Below are positions 1-10,400 of a DNA stretch of 64,000 bases, in pieces. A program made the position numbers and the translations under genes. The notes under the pieces were generated by a model. It was not told the DNA's origin. It worked only from the letters and a program-made list of their open reading frames with translations, and did no database searches. This DNA is from Biscogniauxia marginata. Taxonomy: Eukaryota; Ascomycota; Sordariomycetes; Xylariales; Xylariaceae. Every line of letters starts with the position of its first letter. Within the stretch, counting starts at the first letter, position 1. The stretch spans positions 23,511 through 87,510 of the forward strand of contig MU404193.1 of the NCBI GenBank assembly GCA_022695795.1, in the 5' to 3' direction.

Positions 1-1
1 C

Positions 2-295
2 GACGAGGTGGAGGAGTGGGCCGCCGCGTCCGCCACGGCGGAGAAGGCGCTGCAGGCGCAACGCTCGCGGGGTCCCGCCGGCGTGGGCGCGGCCAAGGGT
101 CCCGCGCCAGACGTACGGCGAGCCGGCGCGACGAGCATGGAGGCCGACTTGAAGAAGGCCGATCGGCCCAAGATCGCCAAGGACCTCTGGGACGACGACC
201 TGTACAAGAACGTGCCCGTGGGCATCCGGGAGTTCATGAAGCAAGAGAAGAAGCTCAAGGAGAAACACGATAGAGAGGGTACTTTCGGCGCTTAG
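2..295 (+). CDS. 3' end of an unidentified protein-coding gene
   Basis: An open frame enters from the left edge and ends at a TAG at 293-295, so only the last 97 residues are visible and the true start is outside the window. The segment is GC-rich, unlike the following intergenic DNA, which supports real coding. It begins with an Ala/Arg/Gly-rich low-complexity stretch and finishes with a charged, probably helical tail (WDDDLYKNVPVGIREFMKQE, then Lys/Glu-rich). I do not recognise the family. An overlapping frame at 16-273 is a GC-rich shadow. No function is proposed. Confidence 0.6.
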   Translation, partial: DEVEEWAAASATAEKALQAQRSRGPAGVGAAKGPAPDVRRAGATSMEADLKKADRPKIAKDLWDDDLYKNVPVGIREFMKQEKKLKEKHDREGTFGA

Positions 296-624
296 ATCAG
301 AGTATAGATGTTGTATGGTGCGTGTGTGTGTGTGTGTGTGTGTGGTTATACCCCTTTTTTATTTTTACGTTTTCATAAAGCAGTACCATATATATATAAT
401 GCAAGCATATGATCAAATCTAAATGAAGCAAGCAACATTACAAGTTGCTTCCAAAATTGTGTTTTTTTTTTGTCTATCGTTTGGTATCAAGTAGGCATGG
501 GCAAATATGTTCTCTAATGCATCGAGTGACCACGCCGTCTATCGAGGCTGTCTTGCCCCAAGATTGCACTTGGCTAGAATTACGTCCTCCAACTAACCCG
601 TCGAGTTACGAAGCAGAACTATTG
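296..624. other. Tail-to-tail intergenic spacer
   Basis: This 329-bp spacer separates the converging ends of the partial gene on the left and the phosphoribosyltransferase gene on the right. It contains a GT microsatellite and a T-rich stretch around 350-375, and presumably holds both 3' UTRs. No further gene is visible. Confidence 0.6.
321..344. repeat. (GT)n microsatellite
   Basis: An uninterrupted run of about eleven GT dinucleotides lies just downstream of the partial gene. It is a simple-sequence repeat; no function is implied. Confidence 0.9.
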
Positions 625-1694
625 CTAAGCAGAGCTGTTATTTAGCTTGTTGGCCTGCTGTCTCGCCAGTTCGTCGTGCTTGTCGATGTCTATTGCCTCC
701 CAAGGATAGCAGATCCACTCGTCGCCAACCGTTCGCGCCGCCATGTATCTCGATTCCTCCATCATGTCGGCCGGCAGGGTGCCCTTCTTCGGCTTGTTCT
801 TGTTCTGGTCGCATCGTCAGTAACTTATCTATCCACACCCCCGTGCAGCAGTCCGTCTTCTCTTCGTCTGTCCATGGTGAGTTGTGTTAAGCCAGCAGAG
901 GGGACATACATGCAAGACAAAGACGCAGAATTGTGTCTTCTCGCTCCCGCCACCATGTCTCTGTCGCGCGGTCTCGACATCCTTCTCCAGCTCCCTGACG
1001 GCGTACTCGAGGGTAGTACGGGTGTCGTCGACCTCGTCAACGATGAGGATGCGCTTGCCGACGAGGTTATCCATCTCGCCCAGGCTGGTGAGGTCGAGCC
1101 ACTGGGTGCGGGTGACCTTGGTGCCGATCTTGTCGATGATGGCGTCGTCGGTGGGTTGGGGCATGGATAGCTCCTCGTACAGTGAAAGGCCTATGGCTTG
1201 GATAGGGATATTGGGGCTGCCCGGCTGCTTGAGGAAGGACCGTAGAATGCGCGCGGGCACGTAGCCGCCGCCGCCGATGGCGATGATGAGCTGCGGCTTA
1301 AAGCTGGCCAACATCTTGGGGGCTGCCTCCTGGCAGAGTTTGTGTACCTGGCGCACATGTCTGGTTCAGAACGGAAATTCCGTGTGCAGGTAGGTATGCA
1401 GACAGACGTATGTATGCGTAGGTGGTTTTATGGAGGGGGAGGGGAGAGAGGAGATGCGGGCATGTGTATGTGTAGTACGTGTGTCAAGGCAATGCAAGGT
1501 ATCGCAAAAGCGTCGTGATTGTGGTAGTTGTGCGCTGCGTCCTCGTTGGGCGCATCTCCAAAAAATATGATGTATGGTTCAAAGAGGAGGGGCAGCGGAA
1601 GGGATGCGTTCTAGAATCGCGGGGCAGTTTTCTGTACACGCAGGACAACCAGGGAACTTACATCGTTGTAAGTGACGTAGAGCTTCTCCGCCAT
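625..1694 (-). CDS. XPT1: Xanthine/hypoxanthine phosphoribosyltransferase (yeast Xpt1-like)
   Basis: Purine-salvage enzyme that transfers a phosphoribosyl group from PRPP to xanthine or hypoxanthine; expected to be cytosolic. Three exons join in frame: 1662-1694 (11 codons), 910-1347 (146 codons) and 625-804 (59 codons plus TAG), giving 216 residues, close to the 209 of yeast Xpt1. Both introns (1348-1661 and 805-909) have GTAAGT/GTATGT donors and CAG acceptors. The PRPP-binding loop ILIVDEVDDTRTT is at residues 111-123, and a glycine run (AIGGGG) at about 34-39 precedes PARILRSFL. The closing motif WICYPWEA is typical of this subfamily. ATG at 1692-1694 gives MAEKLYVTYND, which aligns with the yeast N-terminus. 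Substrate preference between xanthine and hypoxanthine is inferred from the family only. Confidence 0.9.
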
Positions 1695-3096
1695 CTTGAC
1701 GGCCTTTTCTTCCTACTCTCGCCACGAACGTCAAACGTCAAACGCAGATAGGAAATAGGTAGAGAAGAGGGGATGGTGCAGATGGTATGAGAGGATCGAG
1801 GAGACAGAGTCGACAGCAACACATAAATTCCGGTACTAATAAATAGTACTGGAAGAAGAAGGTGAGGAGAAATTTATCGTTACTAGCTACCTACTAGTAA
1901 GATCCTACGAGCCTTTTATTTTCTTCGTTCTTTTTTTCTTTTCTTCTGCGCAACCAGCTGCAAGGGTGCGCGAGTAAGAGAAGAATAGCGAGGAAAGAAA
2001 AAAAAAGTTTCCAACCAAACGACTTGAGTTACTTACAAATGGATTCTTCTGAACTTGAATGGGCAAACAGAGAATTTAGTGGGGCCGAGGCCGATGATAG
2101 GGGACAATTCAAAAAGGTGCAGTGCGCCGGGCGCCGGGGCGCACTACGTCACGCTGTCCACCGAACAAATGCAGATGCGAAAGCAGTGTCAAATCCACAT
2201 GCGTTAATGCATTAGCGCTCCATTCACTTGAAACAATTTAGCCATTCATTACAGACGCCTTCATGAAATGGTTGCATTGCAGAATTTACCCCGCAAGGAT
2301 TACACATATACATATAGGTAGTACTACCTACGTACGTAGGTAGGTGAATACCTTCAAGTAAGTGGGCCCCGCCTAATGGTGAACCTTTCCTCATTCAATT
2401 CTTTTCTGCTGGTATAAATGGCGGGGGTCACATGCAACCTTCATCAACCATACCTACCAAACATACAACATACTCCCCGTGCATACCAAGTATATTATAT
2501 AATCAATTACGCCATATCCGTACTCCTCCTATAGCTTACACACGTCTGTCTTCTGAGGTTCGCGAGAACCTTAATGACACCAGTAATATGGGCTGATGCG
2601 AATAGAAATTGCCATATATTCGCGCCGTTCTTAATGCAGGATTGCGAATCCACCTTTCCGTATGCCAAATCCTCCACCCTTCCGTACCTGCAAGTATTTC
2701 GTTCCAGAGAGTTAGAGAACTCAATGTGTGTCTTTTTGCGGCTGCGTTAAGCACCATGCTGATATCAAGCTTAACCAACACCCATAAGATGTATCGATAA
2801 CCGAAATTCGAGATCAAAAGGGGGTTCTTCCTCGATCTCAAGTAAACCAAAAAGGTTTTCTCACGTGACTTGAACTTGATCATGTCATCACTGCCACGAT
2901 ATCATACTGACTGGTAGTGACTTGATCTCATCATGGTTCTTAAAAGACTCGCAATAAACTTATTGGGTTGCTCGACTAAGATACAGTATGGGCAGCCTAA
3001 GCAGGTACAATAAATATTCATGTATGTCAGCTATATGCTACTCTTAGTTGGCAGGGGTTTAATTCAAAGCACCTATAAACGTCAATGATTTTAATA
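1695..3096. other. Intergenic region with a promoter-like segment
   Basis: Upstream of the phosphoribosyltransferase start the DNA is rich in A/T and pyrimidine runs (1910-2010). A TATAAA box at about 2412 sits roughly 30 bp before a CAACC/ATCAACC-rich stretch that resembles a fungal transcription start region. No convincing ORF follows on the plus strand, since the first downstream ATG closes within two codons. A palindromic GTAGGTA/TACGTACGTA cluster lies at about 2318-2345. I see no gene here. Confidence 0.4.
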
Positions 3097-3515
3097 TCAG
3101 TTGCTTATACTATCGTAAACCATCAAAGCCCCCTGATTTACGGTCCTTGGATATGCCCTCGGGCCAGCATGCGCATGGCATTCGTCGTCGTAAAATTCCT
3201 TGTCCTTCTTGGACAATACTATCGAGACCATCGCTACTGATATGTAGCACTGCGCCCTCTGGCTTGCAAATGCTTAGCCCGAGGTCACGGAGAGGATTAA
3301 GGGGTTTCCATCTTAGAACACTGATGTCAACCTTGCTTCGTGATCATCATCTAGTAAGTATATATAATTGACTTAATCTTGGGGACCAACCTTCAAAATT
3401 TCGTCCGTCATCTCACGATAGAGATCTAACAACTTGTGCTGATCCTCTTCGTTCGGGATCTTGAAGAGAGTGATGCGATTGATGGGTTTCGCCGACGCCG
3501 TTTCTTGATTCTGCT
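3097..3515 (-). pseudogene. Stress-response A/B-barrel (Dabb) domain protein, pseudogene
   Basis: Both halves of a Dabb domain read on the minus strand. The N-terminal half (about 3390-3512) contains INRITLFKIPNEEDQHKLL, and the C-terminal half (3097-3300) contains SKKDKEFYDDECHAHA then VNQGALMVY, in the order and spacing of fungal Dabb proteins of about 100 residues. It looks dead. A TAA stop (3274-3276 on the plus strand) interrupts the C-terminal half just after LILSVTSG, where a CAA codon would fit. The segment that should be an intron between the halves also lacks a clean GT donor. Dabb proteins are small dimeric barrels, some of them stress-induced or enzymatic in polyketide pathways. 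It lies directly beside the homogentisate dioxygenase relic, same strand. Confidence 0.75.
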
Positions 3516-3639
3516 ATATGTCGATCAATCACAGTGTCCCAGTTTGGGATAATCAGATGAGACAGACGCCCTTGTGGACGGTAGTAAGGTTGGGCCGGTA
3601 TTAACTGGCATCAGATATAGACCGGCTGCTAGAGAGAAT

Positions 3640-4519
3640 CTGATCTAAGAGAGCGGATTTACATAGCGGTCAAAAATGTGTAGATGGAAGGATCGGGGTG
3701 GTCGGGGTGGTCAAGTGAAGTGCTGCCAATCACGGAGATCTGGTCAAGATCGGACTTGTAAGAGTAGTAGGGCTCCTATCAGCCTCACACGCCGAAAAGA
3801 GTAAGGTTCTGCCCGGCGGCAAACAGTTTACCGTCAAATTTGTCGATAATGGCCCAATTTGCGACGAGCTCCTCGTCAAACACTGCCGTATAGGCTTGAA
3901 AGTCGCGGGTATTGGTAAGACAGTTGGAGCCAATGGTACCTAGCTCGGCCAAAGAAAAAATGGCCTTGATAAGACTCAAGAGCAATATCCCCGGAAGAGA
4001 TCCTCGAGCAAGGTAACCTGATACCGAATTCCGCCGGGGGGTTCCGCGATTTCGTTGGGTCTGACTAAGATATGGCCCGGCTCAGCTTGGATATCTAAGA
4101 CACCGTACTGTAATACAACAAGGTCACCACCGTTTGACGAGTAGACGGCTGTTTGGGAAGGTATGTCTTTTCCATCTGCAAAAACATGGAGACCAGCACC
4201 CCCTAGGAGCCTTTAGCCTGAAATTCAGTCTGCATCTTCGCTGAAATCGAACGGGTCCCATTACAGCTGATTAGGGATTTGATAGGGGCCGATTTCATAG
4301 TTATCCGGAAGCAAACCGTCCTCGCTTTCGGCAGTTTCATATGGGAGAATGGTGAGTTGGCGGAATATTGTATAGCCACGGTCGAAGATTATCGTACCGC
4401 GACGCAGTAGATGCAGTGCTAGATAGTTTCTCGGCGTAGAGTCCGAGAGGCGCCTTCTGGTGTAAATTGGCTCCTATTGGGAGGGCCCCGTCAATGGCCT
4501 CGGTCCTATCAATCGTCAT
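3640..4519 (-). pseudogene. Homogentisate 1,2-dioxygenase, truncated pseudogene
   Basis: Minus-strand segments in shifting frames match homogentisate 1,2-dioxygenase, the ring-cleaving iron enzyme of tyrosine/phenylalanine degradation, in the right order. GALPIGAN and PLGLYAEKL are near 4430-4490, followed by an aromatic WLY motif. WDPFDF is near 4255. MVRPNE-like and GIRYQV-like segments are near 4020-4070. LGTIGSN and NTRDFQ are near 3898-3945, GKLFAAGQN near 3810-3840, and DHPDPSIYTFLTA near 3665-3705. The reading frame is broken by several stops and shifts, for example just before WDPFDF and after GKLFAAGQN. The family is usually about 430-480 residues; the C-terminal third carrying the iron ligands is missing and the Dabb relic follows instead. 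The surrounding DNA is gene-poor. Confidence 0.8.
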
Positions 4520-7500
4520 CTAGACGGATAATGTAATGTAAGGCGATGGAGATGTAGGAAAATGCGAGGTCAAGTCTGGCCTTACTCGTGATACGAACCA
4601 ATCTACTGAGGTACTTTCTCCGGGATGCTGAATGTAGTGATAGTCAAGGTGCAGTTTCGGTTGGCTTTACTTTGAATTTAACCTCGTTAAAAGAGAAAAG
4701 CCTCAAGATCACCCTCAATCTAAGAGAAGATTTTGAATTCAGGTCAAATTCCCCTTTCTTTTTAATGCTCTATTCTGATCCGGGTTCCGTAGAAAATTAC
4801 TTCCCCTGAGAAGAGCTAGAGTACTAATAAATATAGACCACCACCCTCAGCAGCACACGAAGTAACGGTACTGTTCTCAAGTTCCAGCCGCGCGTTCCTA
4901 TGGGCTTAAGCGATTTCTTTCCGCGTTCGACCATACTGGAACTCCGGCTCGTATCACACGGTTCTCTCAGTGAAGTGAGAGTTTTAAATATCATCCCGTG
5001 CAATTAACCTTTTACCAAGTGAAAACATGGCTGAAAATTCGGGTAGAGCAAATGCGTTTGTGACCGTTTCGTTCACCTCTTTACACGATGGCTGTGTTTC
5101 ATTTTTGGCCTCCCATCCATCCCCGTAACCACTTCAGCTTGGCCAATATTCCATTGAACTTACACCCAGCGGGGGCTTTCTCTCATAGATGAGGCTGAAT
5201 CGTGCCAGAAAGTATTCAACTCCGCTGGCACGGAACAAAGTGCCATGTGGCTACGTACATGCCTCTGAGGGCATGCTGCTGGATATAAAGGATATAACTT
5301 ATCTGTGGGGAAGTCATGGAGACTTAGAAAATTTGACCTTAGCTTAGATTTCTTGGTGTATTGGACACCAATAGAACCAATTCACTTACAATCTCTTTTA
5401 CTCTTGCTTGTTTTTGCCCTCTCATATATCGGATATATATACCTACGTATACAGCCATTAAAATATCTACGTAGTCAAGTTACTCTTTCTTGGCAGTGAT
5501 CAATCTAAGCACAATAACGCACATATAGGGATAACTTCCTTACGATTGAACTGTGCCTAGTAATCATACATTGTTATTTACATAAGTCCACGACCACCTC
5601 CGTAGCATCCACTACCCTCAGCGTGTTCATGAGCCTCAGGCGAGTAGCACACTGTCGAGAGTGCCAGTTCAATATGTCATTGCCCCTGATACGCCCTATC
5701 CTAACCTCCTCAAGGATAACGAGTCTGTACGGTGGGAAGTACTGATCCCCTTGGACTCGATTGGGAACCACCATCCCTTGGCCATCGACAATTACATCGA
5801 TTTATTCAGGGGTAGCAACCACGCCTTCAACCTTGGAACTTTTTACACGGCCCCCAGAACAGGCTCCAGCCCGATTGCAACCACGTACATGTGGTAAGGA
5901 AGGAGTCGATAGCTAAGAACTCACGCGTTTACACTCGAAACTTATATCTATATCCTGTGTGAGATATGGCTGAATTCGATTGCTATCACCAGCTACGGAG
6001 TGACCACATGCATCCCGACGGCCCACTGCTCAAGTGACACCATTTTATGAGAACCAAAATACAGCAGAATTATAAGTGATAAAAATCAATATGGAAGCTA
6101 AAGTGACAGGAAAGTTAATAAGCTCGGACTGGGCAAATATTCGAGACACCGCTTGCTTGCAGGTTCCCAGATGTTGGAGTGAGTTCTTGTCCTCGACTTT
6201 ATACCAGTGGCTGTAGTGAGATGCGGCTACAGTTATCATTGCCATAGATTAACGCAATATCCTACATCGCCATGGACAGAAGTGCCTAATGTCCGTTTTC
6301 ATTATAGTCGATAGCTCAAGAAAACCTTGCTATGTTGTCTAATGGTATAGCATTAGCCCCCTCCATGATAAGCAGTGACTGAGCTTCGACTTGCGTAATT
6401 AATATTGTATGCAGTAGCTGTCCCATGGGACCAGTCCAGGGACGATTTGCCACGACATAGGGAGGCATGTTGATTCGTCAAGAGCAGGCTGAAGTCTGCC
6501 GATGATTGCGGCTAAGGTTCAACGATTAGACGCCTTTCTAGACTGTTAACGATGCCCTCAATGTACTGTCGGGCCAATGTAGCTTGACTCTGAAACCACG
6601 ATAGGGAAGCTCATGCGTGGTGGTTTACTTGCAGTCTGTGTGCACAGGTGCAAATGTCAGCAAGATAAACCTACTTCTATTGTTAGAGGGAGTGTCGTTA
6701 ACGAAGGAAACTAATAAAGAAAAACCAAAGAAACTTGGGAAAGGAAGTAATAGAATAAAAGTAGAATAAAATGGTAAGACACCTACGTGGAAGAGCTCGA
6801 TCACATTGTTTTCGTGATTCTAAACGTGTCTAGCAGGTACCTTGATACTAAGCACCTCGACGTTCGTTAGCTTCTTATTTGTTAATTATTATGACAGCAG
6901 CACTCCATGTTACCAAAGAGGTTAAGAGACGTGTACGCATACAGGAAGAAATAGGCAATAAAATAGCAATGGTTGGCAGCACCTACGCAGGTGCTTGCAT
7001 TAGGTATGTAAACTAGAAAACAACCCTATTGGTGCTGGTTTCCCACCCAAGATGAGGATTGTGATACTAGTGCGTGCGTTTGGCCAATGAAATCAATCTA
7101 CCCAGCCGTAACAGGAAACACACCTATTTCACTGCCTGTCATCCATGGATTAACATCTCACACATGCCTAAGATTGCGAGCAATTGAAAAGAAATGTGAC
7201 CTTTTTATAGCGATAGGTAGGTAGTTTTCTATGTAATAAAGAAAATAGCTCGTAAGTAGGAGTAAACTCATTGTAGTTCTCTTTCACTGAGCGAAAAATT
7301 GCCATTATTTTCCATTTCACCATAGCGAGAGCTCGATATTATGGAAGTTATTCGAGGTATGGAAATAGCATCACTCATAGAAGAATTCATGACACCAGAC
7401 TGACTTGTAAGCAGAAAAAAGACCCTCTTAGTCGAGGGCCTAGATCATCTTAGGGGAAGGACTTGGACCGCTACCATCGATAGCGTTAACTATGAGATGC

Positions 7501-7734
7501 GAGGTACTTAGAACGCACTGACACATGCCTCATATATACCGTGAGCTTTCCCTATACGATCTACGTAATGACCGGGAAGTGGCGCAGAATCCGGGCTCGA
7601 GGCTCGAGACATGCTTATTGCACCCTGACAAACGAGGAGGAAGCAGGTCATATCCTATAGGACCGAAATACGGCACCCTGGCTTTTAATCTACTTGTTAC
7701 CTATTCATTATATTATATTTCGGATTTATTATAA
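4520..7734. other. Gene-poor region
   Basis: About 3.2 kb without a convincing gene. Small ORFs (for example 4588-4809, 5305-5499, 5661-5897 and 6045-6245) have no recognisable domain, no codon bias and no splice structure I could extend. The region may include more decayed sequence related to the dioxygenase relic, but I could not identify any. It ends sharply at the AT island at about 7,735. Confidence 0.5.
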
Positions 7735-8648
7735 ACCCATTTTAATTTCACATATTTTCATAGTGTTATAACGTATATTAATTAATATAAAAATATTAAA
7801 TATTTATATTTATAATAATATATAATAAATTTAATATTTTATTATCTTTTTAAAAACAAGGTAATTTAATTTAATTATTATTATAATATATTATTAAATT
7901 AAAAATTAAAAATTTAAACTTTATATTTAATAATAATTTAAAAGTTTTTTAAATAATTATTATATATAATTAAAGTTTTTAAATCATTATAAATCTTAAT
8001 ATAGTTTTATTATTTGTTAGTTTTATTTAAAAACTCGAGCGTTATTTACTTAGTTAAACTTCGTTATAATAAGATAAAAGGAGTTATAATCGAAGTTTAA
8101 AATAAATCTTTAATAAAACTAGGGTAATATCATAACATAATATTTATAATAAAATATTAAATTAACGGATTTAATATTTTATTACTTTTTTTTTTAAAAA
8201 AAGGGTCGTTTAATGTAATTAATTTAATTATCATCGTAATAATTAGTTATAATTAATAATTAAATATTTTTTTTAAAAAAGTTTAAAAAGTTTAAAAACA
8301 AAGTATTATATATAATAAAATAAAATAAAACGAAGGTTTAATTAAAAATTATTATTATATATTATAATTATTATAAAAAGAAATAATTTTTTAATTAATA
8401 ATATTTTTTAAACGTGTTTATTTTTAAAAATGATATAATATTATAAAAAGCTTAAATATATAGTTAAACCTTTTATATTTAAATAACATTTTAAATTATT
8501 AATTTAAAAAGTCTTTTTATTTTTTATATTAAAAAGGCTTTATAAAAAGGTATATAATTAAATATAAAACATTAATTTATAATTTATAAATATTAATTAA
8601 TATATTAATTAATAAATTTATTTAATAATAATAATAAGTTAATAAAAT

Positions 8649-8838
8649 TGTCACAGGCAGGGGTCACGAAAGGTACTAGCACGTACCTTACCTGCTCCAA
8701 GTCAGTCCCTGACTTATAGCAAGTATATAAAGGTAAACTCTCTCCCCTTCTTTTGAGATAGAGTAAGCGTTTGTCTTGCTCTACCTCTTCCCCATAAGAA
8801 TATACTAGTTATACTTAGCTTGCCCTCCCGATGTGATA
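8649..8838 (+). mobile_element. Solo LTR of a Ty3/gypsy-type retrotransposon
   Basis: A 190-bp segment of ordinary base composition sits inside the AT island. It starts TGTCACAGGCAGGGG and ends ATGTGATA, which resembles the TGTCAC...GTGACA ends of many fungal gypsy LTRs with one C-to-T change. It is flanked by the same pentamer, AAAAT, at 8644-8648 and 8839-8843, as expected for a 5-bp target-site duplication, although the flank is low-complexity. An internal TATATAAAGG at about 8725 fits an LTR promoter. No internal retrotransposon sequence is attached, so it is a solo LTR. The orientation given is that of the TATA box. Confidence 0.65.
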
Positions 8839-8888
8839 AAAATAAAATTTATATTAATATTATAATAAAGTTTAAAAATAACTATATA

Positions 8889-9327
8889 TAACATGTCTCA
8901 TAAGCAAGTAAGCCACACAAGCGAGTAAGCCACTTAATTTCTTATATAAAATCGACTTTTTCAAAAATTTATAACTTTACGCGTAAAAATCGTAAAAATC
9001 TTAAACCTTTTTTTAGTTATATAATTATTTATTTTAATTAAAAGTAAAATCGAAAAAATTAATTTTAAAAAACGCGAAAAGAAAACGCGTAAAAACTAAA
9101 ATCAAAATAAAACGTATAAACCTTTTTACGTATTTCTTTATATATTTCACTTTTTATTTTTTTTTATTTTTCTTTTAATTAAACCTTATAATTATATAAC
9201 TAAAAAAAGGTTTAGGATTTTTACGATTTTTACGCGTAAAGTTATAAAATTTTGAAAAAGTCGATTTTATATAGGAAATTAAATGGCTTATTTGTTTATA
9301 TAGCTTACTTGCTTATAAAACACGTTA
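8889..9327. mobile_element. Long-TIR MITE, copy A
   Basis: About 439 bp bounded by TAACATGT on the left and the reverse complement of TAACGTGT on the right. The two ends are inverted repeats of at least 140 bp, with matching segments such as TATAAAATCGACTTTTTC and ACTTTACGCGTAAAAATCG. The centre, around AGAAAACGCGTAAAAACTAA, is not palindromic and gives an orientation. The outer arms differ from copies B and D in the first 50 bp. There is no coding capacity, so it is a non-autonomous element. The outermost TA on both sides fits a TA target duplication of the Tc1/mariner kind. Confidence 0.65.
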
Positions 9328-9384
9328 TATCTTTTTATTATATTATAATATATATAATAATTAATTATTACTTATTAAAAAAGT

Positions 9385-9826
9385 TAACGTACCACATAAG
9401 CGAATGAATGAAACAAGCTCGCGAACGAAATAGTTTTTTATATAAAATCGACTTTTTCGAAAATTCATAACTTTATTTATAAAAATCGGAAAACTCTCGA
9501 ACCTTTTTTTCTAGTTATATAACTATATAATTTAATTAAAATAAAGTTTTAAAAAATAAAAAGTGAAATATGTAAAGAAATACGTAAAAAGGTCCATGCG
9601 TTTTATTATAATTTTAATTTTTACGCGTTTTCTTTTCGTGTTTTTTAATATGAATTTTTTTAAATTTTATTTTAATTAAATTATATAGTTATATAACTAG
9701 GAAAAAAGATCTGAGAGTTTTCCGATTTTTATAAATAAAGTTATGAATTTTCGAAAAAGTCGATTTTATATAAGAAACTATTTCGTTCGCGAGCTTGTTT
9801 CGTTTACTCGCCTGTATAGTACGTTA
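9385..9826. mobile_element. Long-TIR MITE, copy B
   Basis: By coordinate count 442 bp, starting TAACGTACCACATAAGCG and ending in the inverted form of TAACGTACTATACAGGCG. The two arms match for roughly 165 bp and share the GC-containing core AAACAAGCTCGCGAACGAAA, leaving a centre of about 110 bp. That centre runs in the opposite direction to copies A, C and D. There is no ORF. The right end abuts the truncated copy C. Confidence 0.75.
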
Positions 9827-9828
9827 TA

Positions 9829-10119
9829 ATTTAATTAAAAGTAAATTCAAAAAATTAATATTAAAATATATAAAAAGAAAACGCGTAAAAACTAAAATTA
9901 TAATAAAACGCACGGACCTTTTACGTATTTTTATATATATTTAATTTTCTATTTTTTCGAATTTTATTTTAAATAAACTATATAATTATATAACTAAAAA
10001 AATAGGTCCGGGACTTTTCCGATTTTTGCATGGAAAGTTATAAATTTTTAAAAAAGTCGGTTTTATATAAAAAACTATTTTATTTACGAGCTTGTTTTAT
10101 TTACTTATATAATATGTTA
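9829..10119. mobile_element. Long-TIR MITE, copy C (one arm missing)
   Basis: About 290 bp corresponding to copy A from its internal TTAATTAAAAGTAAA (about 9,034) to its right end. The internal AAGAAAACGCGTAAAAACTA is present, and the right arm ends in ATATGTTA at 10,119. The left arm of about 146 bp is absent, and the break coincides with the right end of copy B. It is more decayed than B or D; the core has become ACGAGCTTGTTTTATTTAC. Confidence 0.6.
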
Positions 10120-10400
10120 TTTTTATCGTTTTATTATAAAACTTTTATATTGAAAATATATAAATAAATAAAAATAATTAATTAAAATAATATATTAAAA
10201 TTATTAAAAAATTAATTATATTTTTATTTAATATTATAAAATTAAAATAATATAAATATAAATTAAAAGTAAATATAAAATATTATTATTTATAATTTTA
10301 ATAATAATTAAATAAAAGTAGAGAACTTAATAAAGCATATTAATAAATAAATGAAACATTTTATAACTATTGTTATTACTTTCATCGTAAGATGTCAAGT

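Larger units (their letters stand above)
7735..10400. other. AT-rich island 1 (RIP-like repeat graveyard)
   Basis: Base composition changes abruptly to almost pure A/T with abundant TA dinucleotides and few C/G. This is the pattern expected when repeats are mutated C to T by RIP in Pezizomycotina. There are no ORFs of any length. Recognisable content is three copies of a long-inverted-repeat MITE (8889-10119) and a solo LTR (8649-8838), annotated separately. I cannot identify the element that made up 7,735-8,640. RIP is inferred from composition; no index was computed. Confidence 0.75.

Noticed and set aside
5661..5897. 78-residue ORF in the gene-poor region
   Set aside because: Fairly complex composition but no family recognised, no splice partners found and an equally open frame on the other strand.
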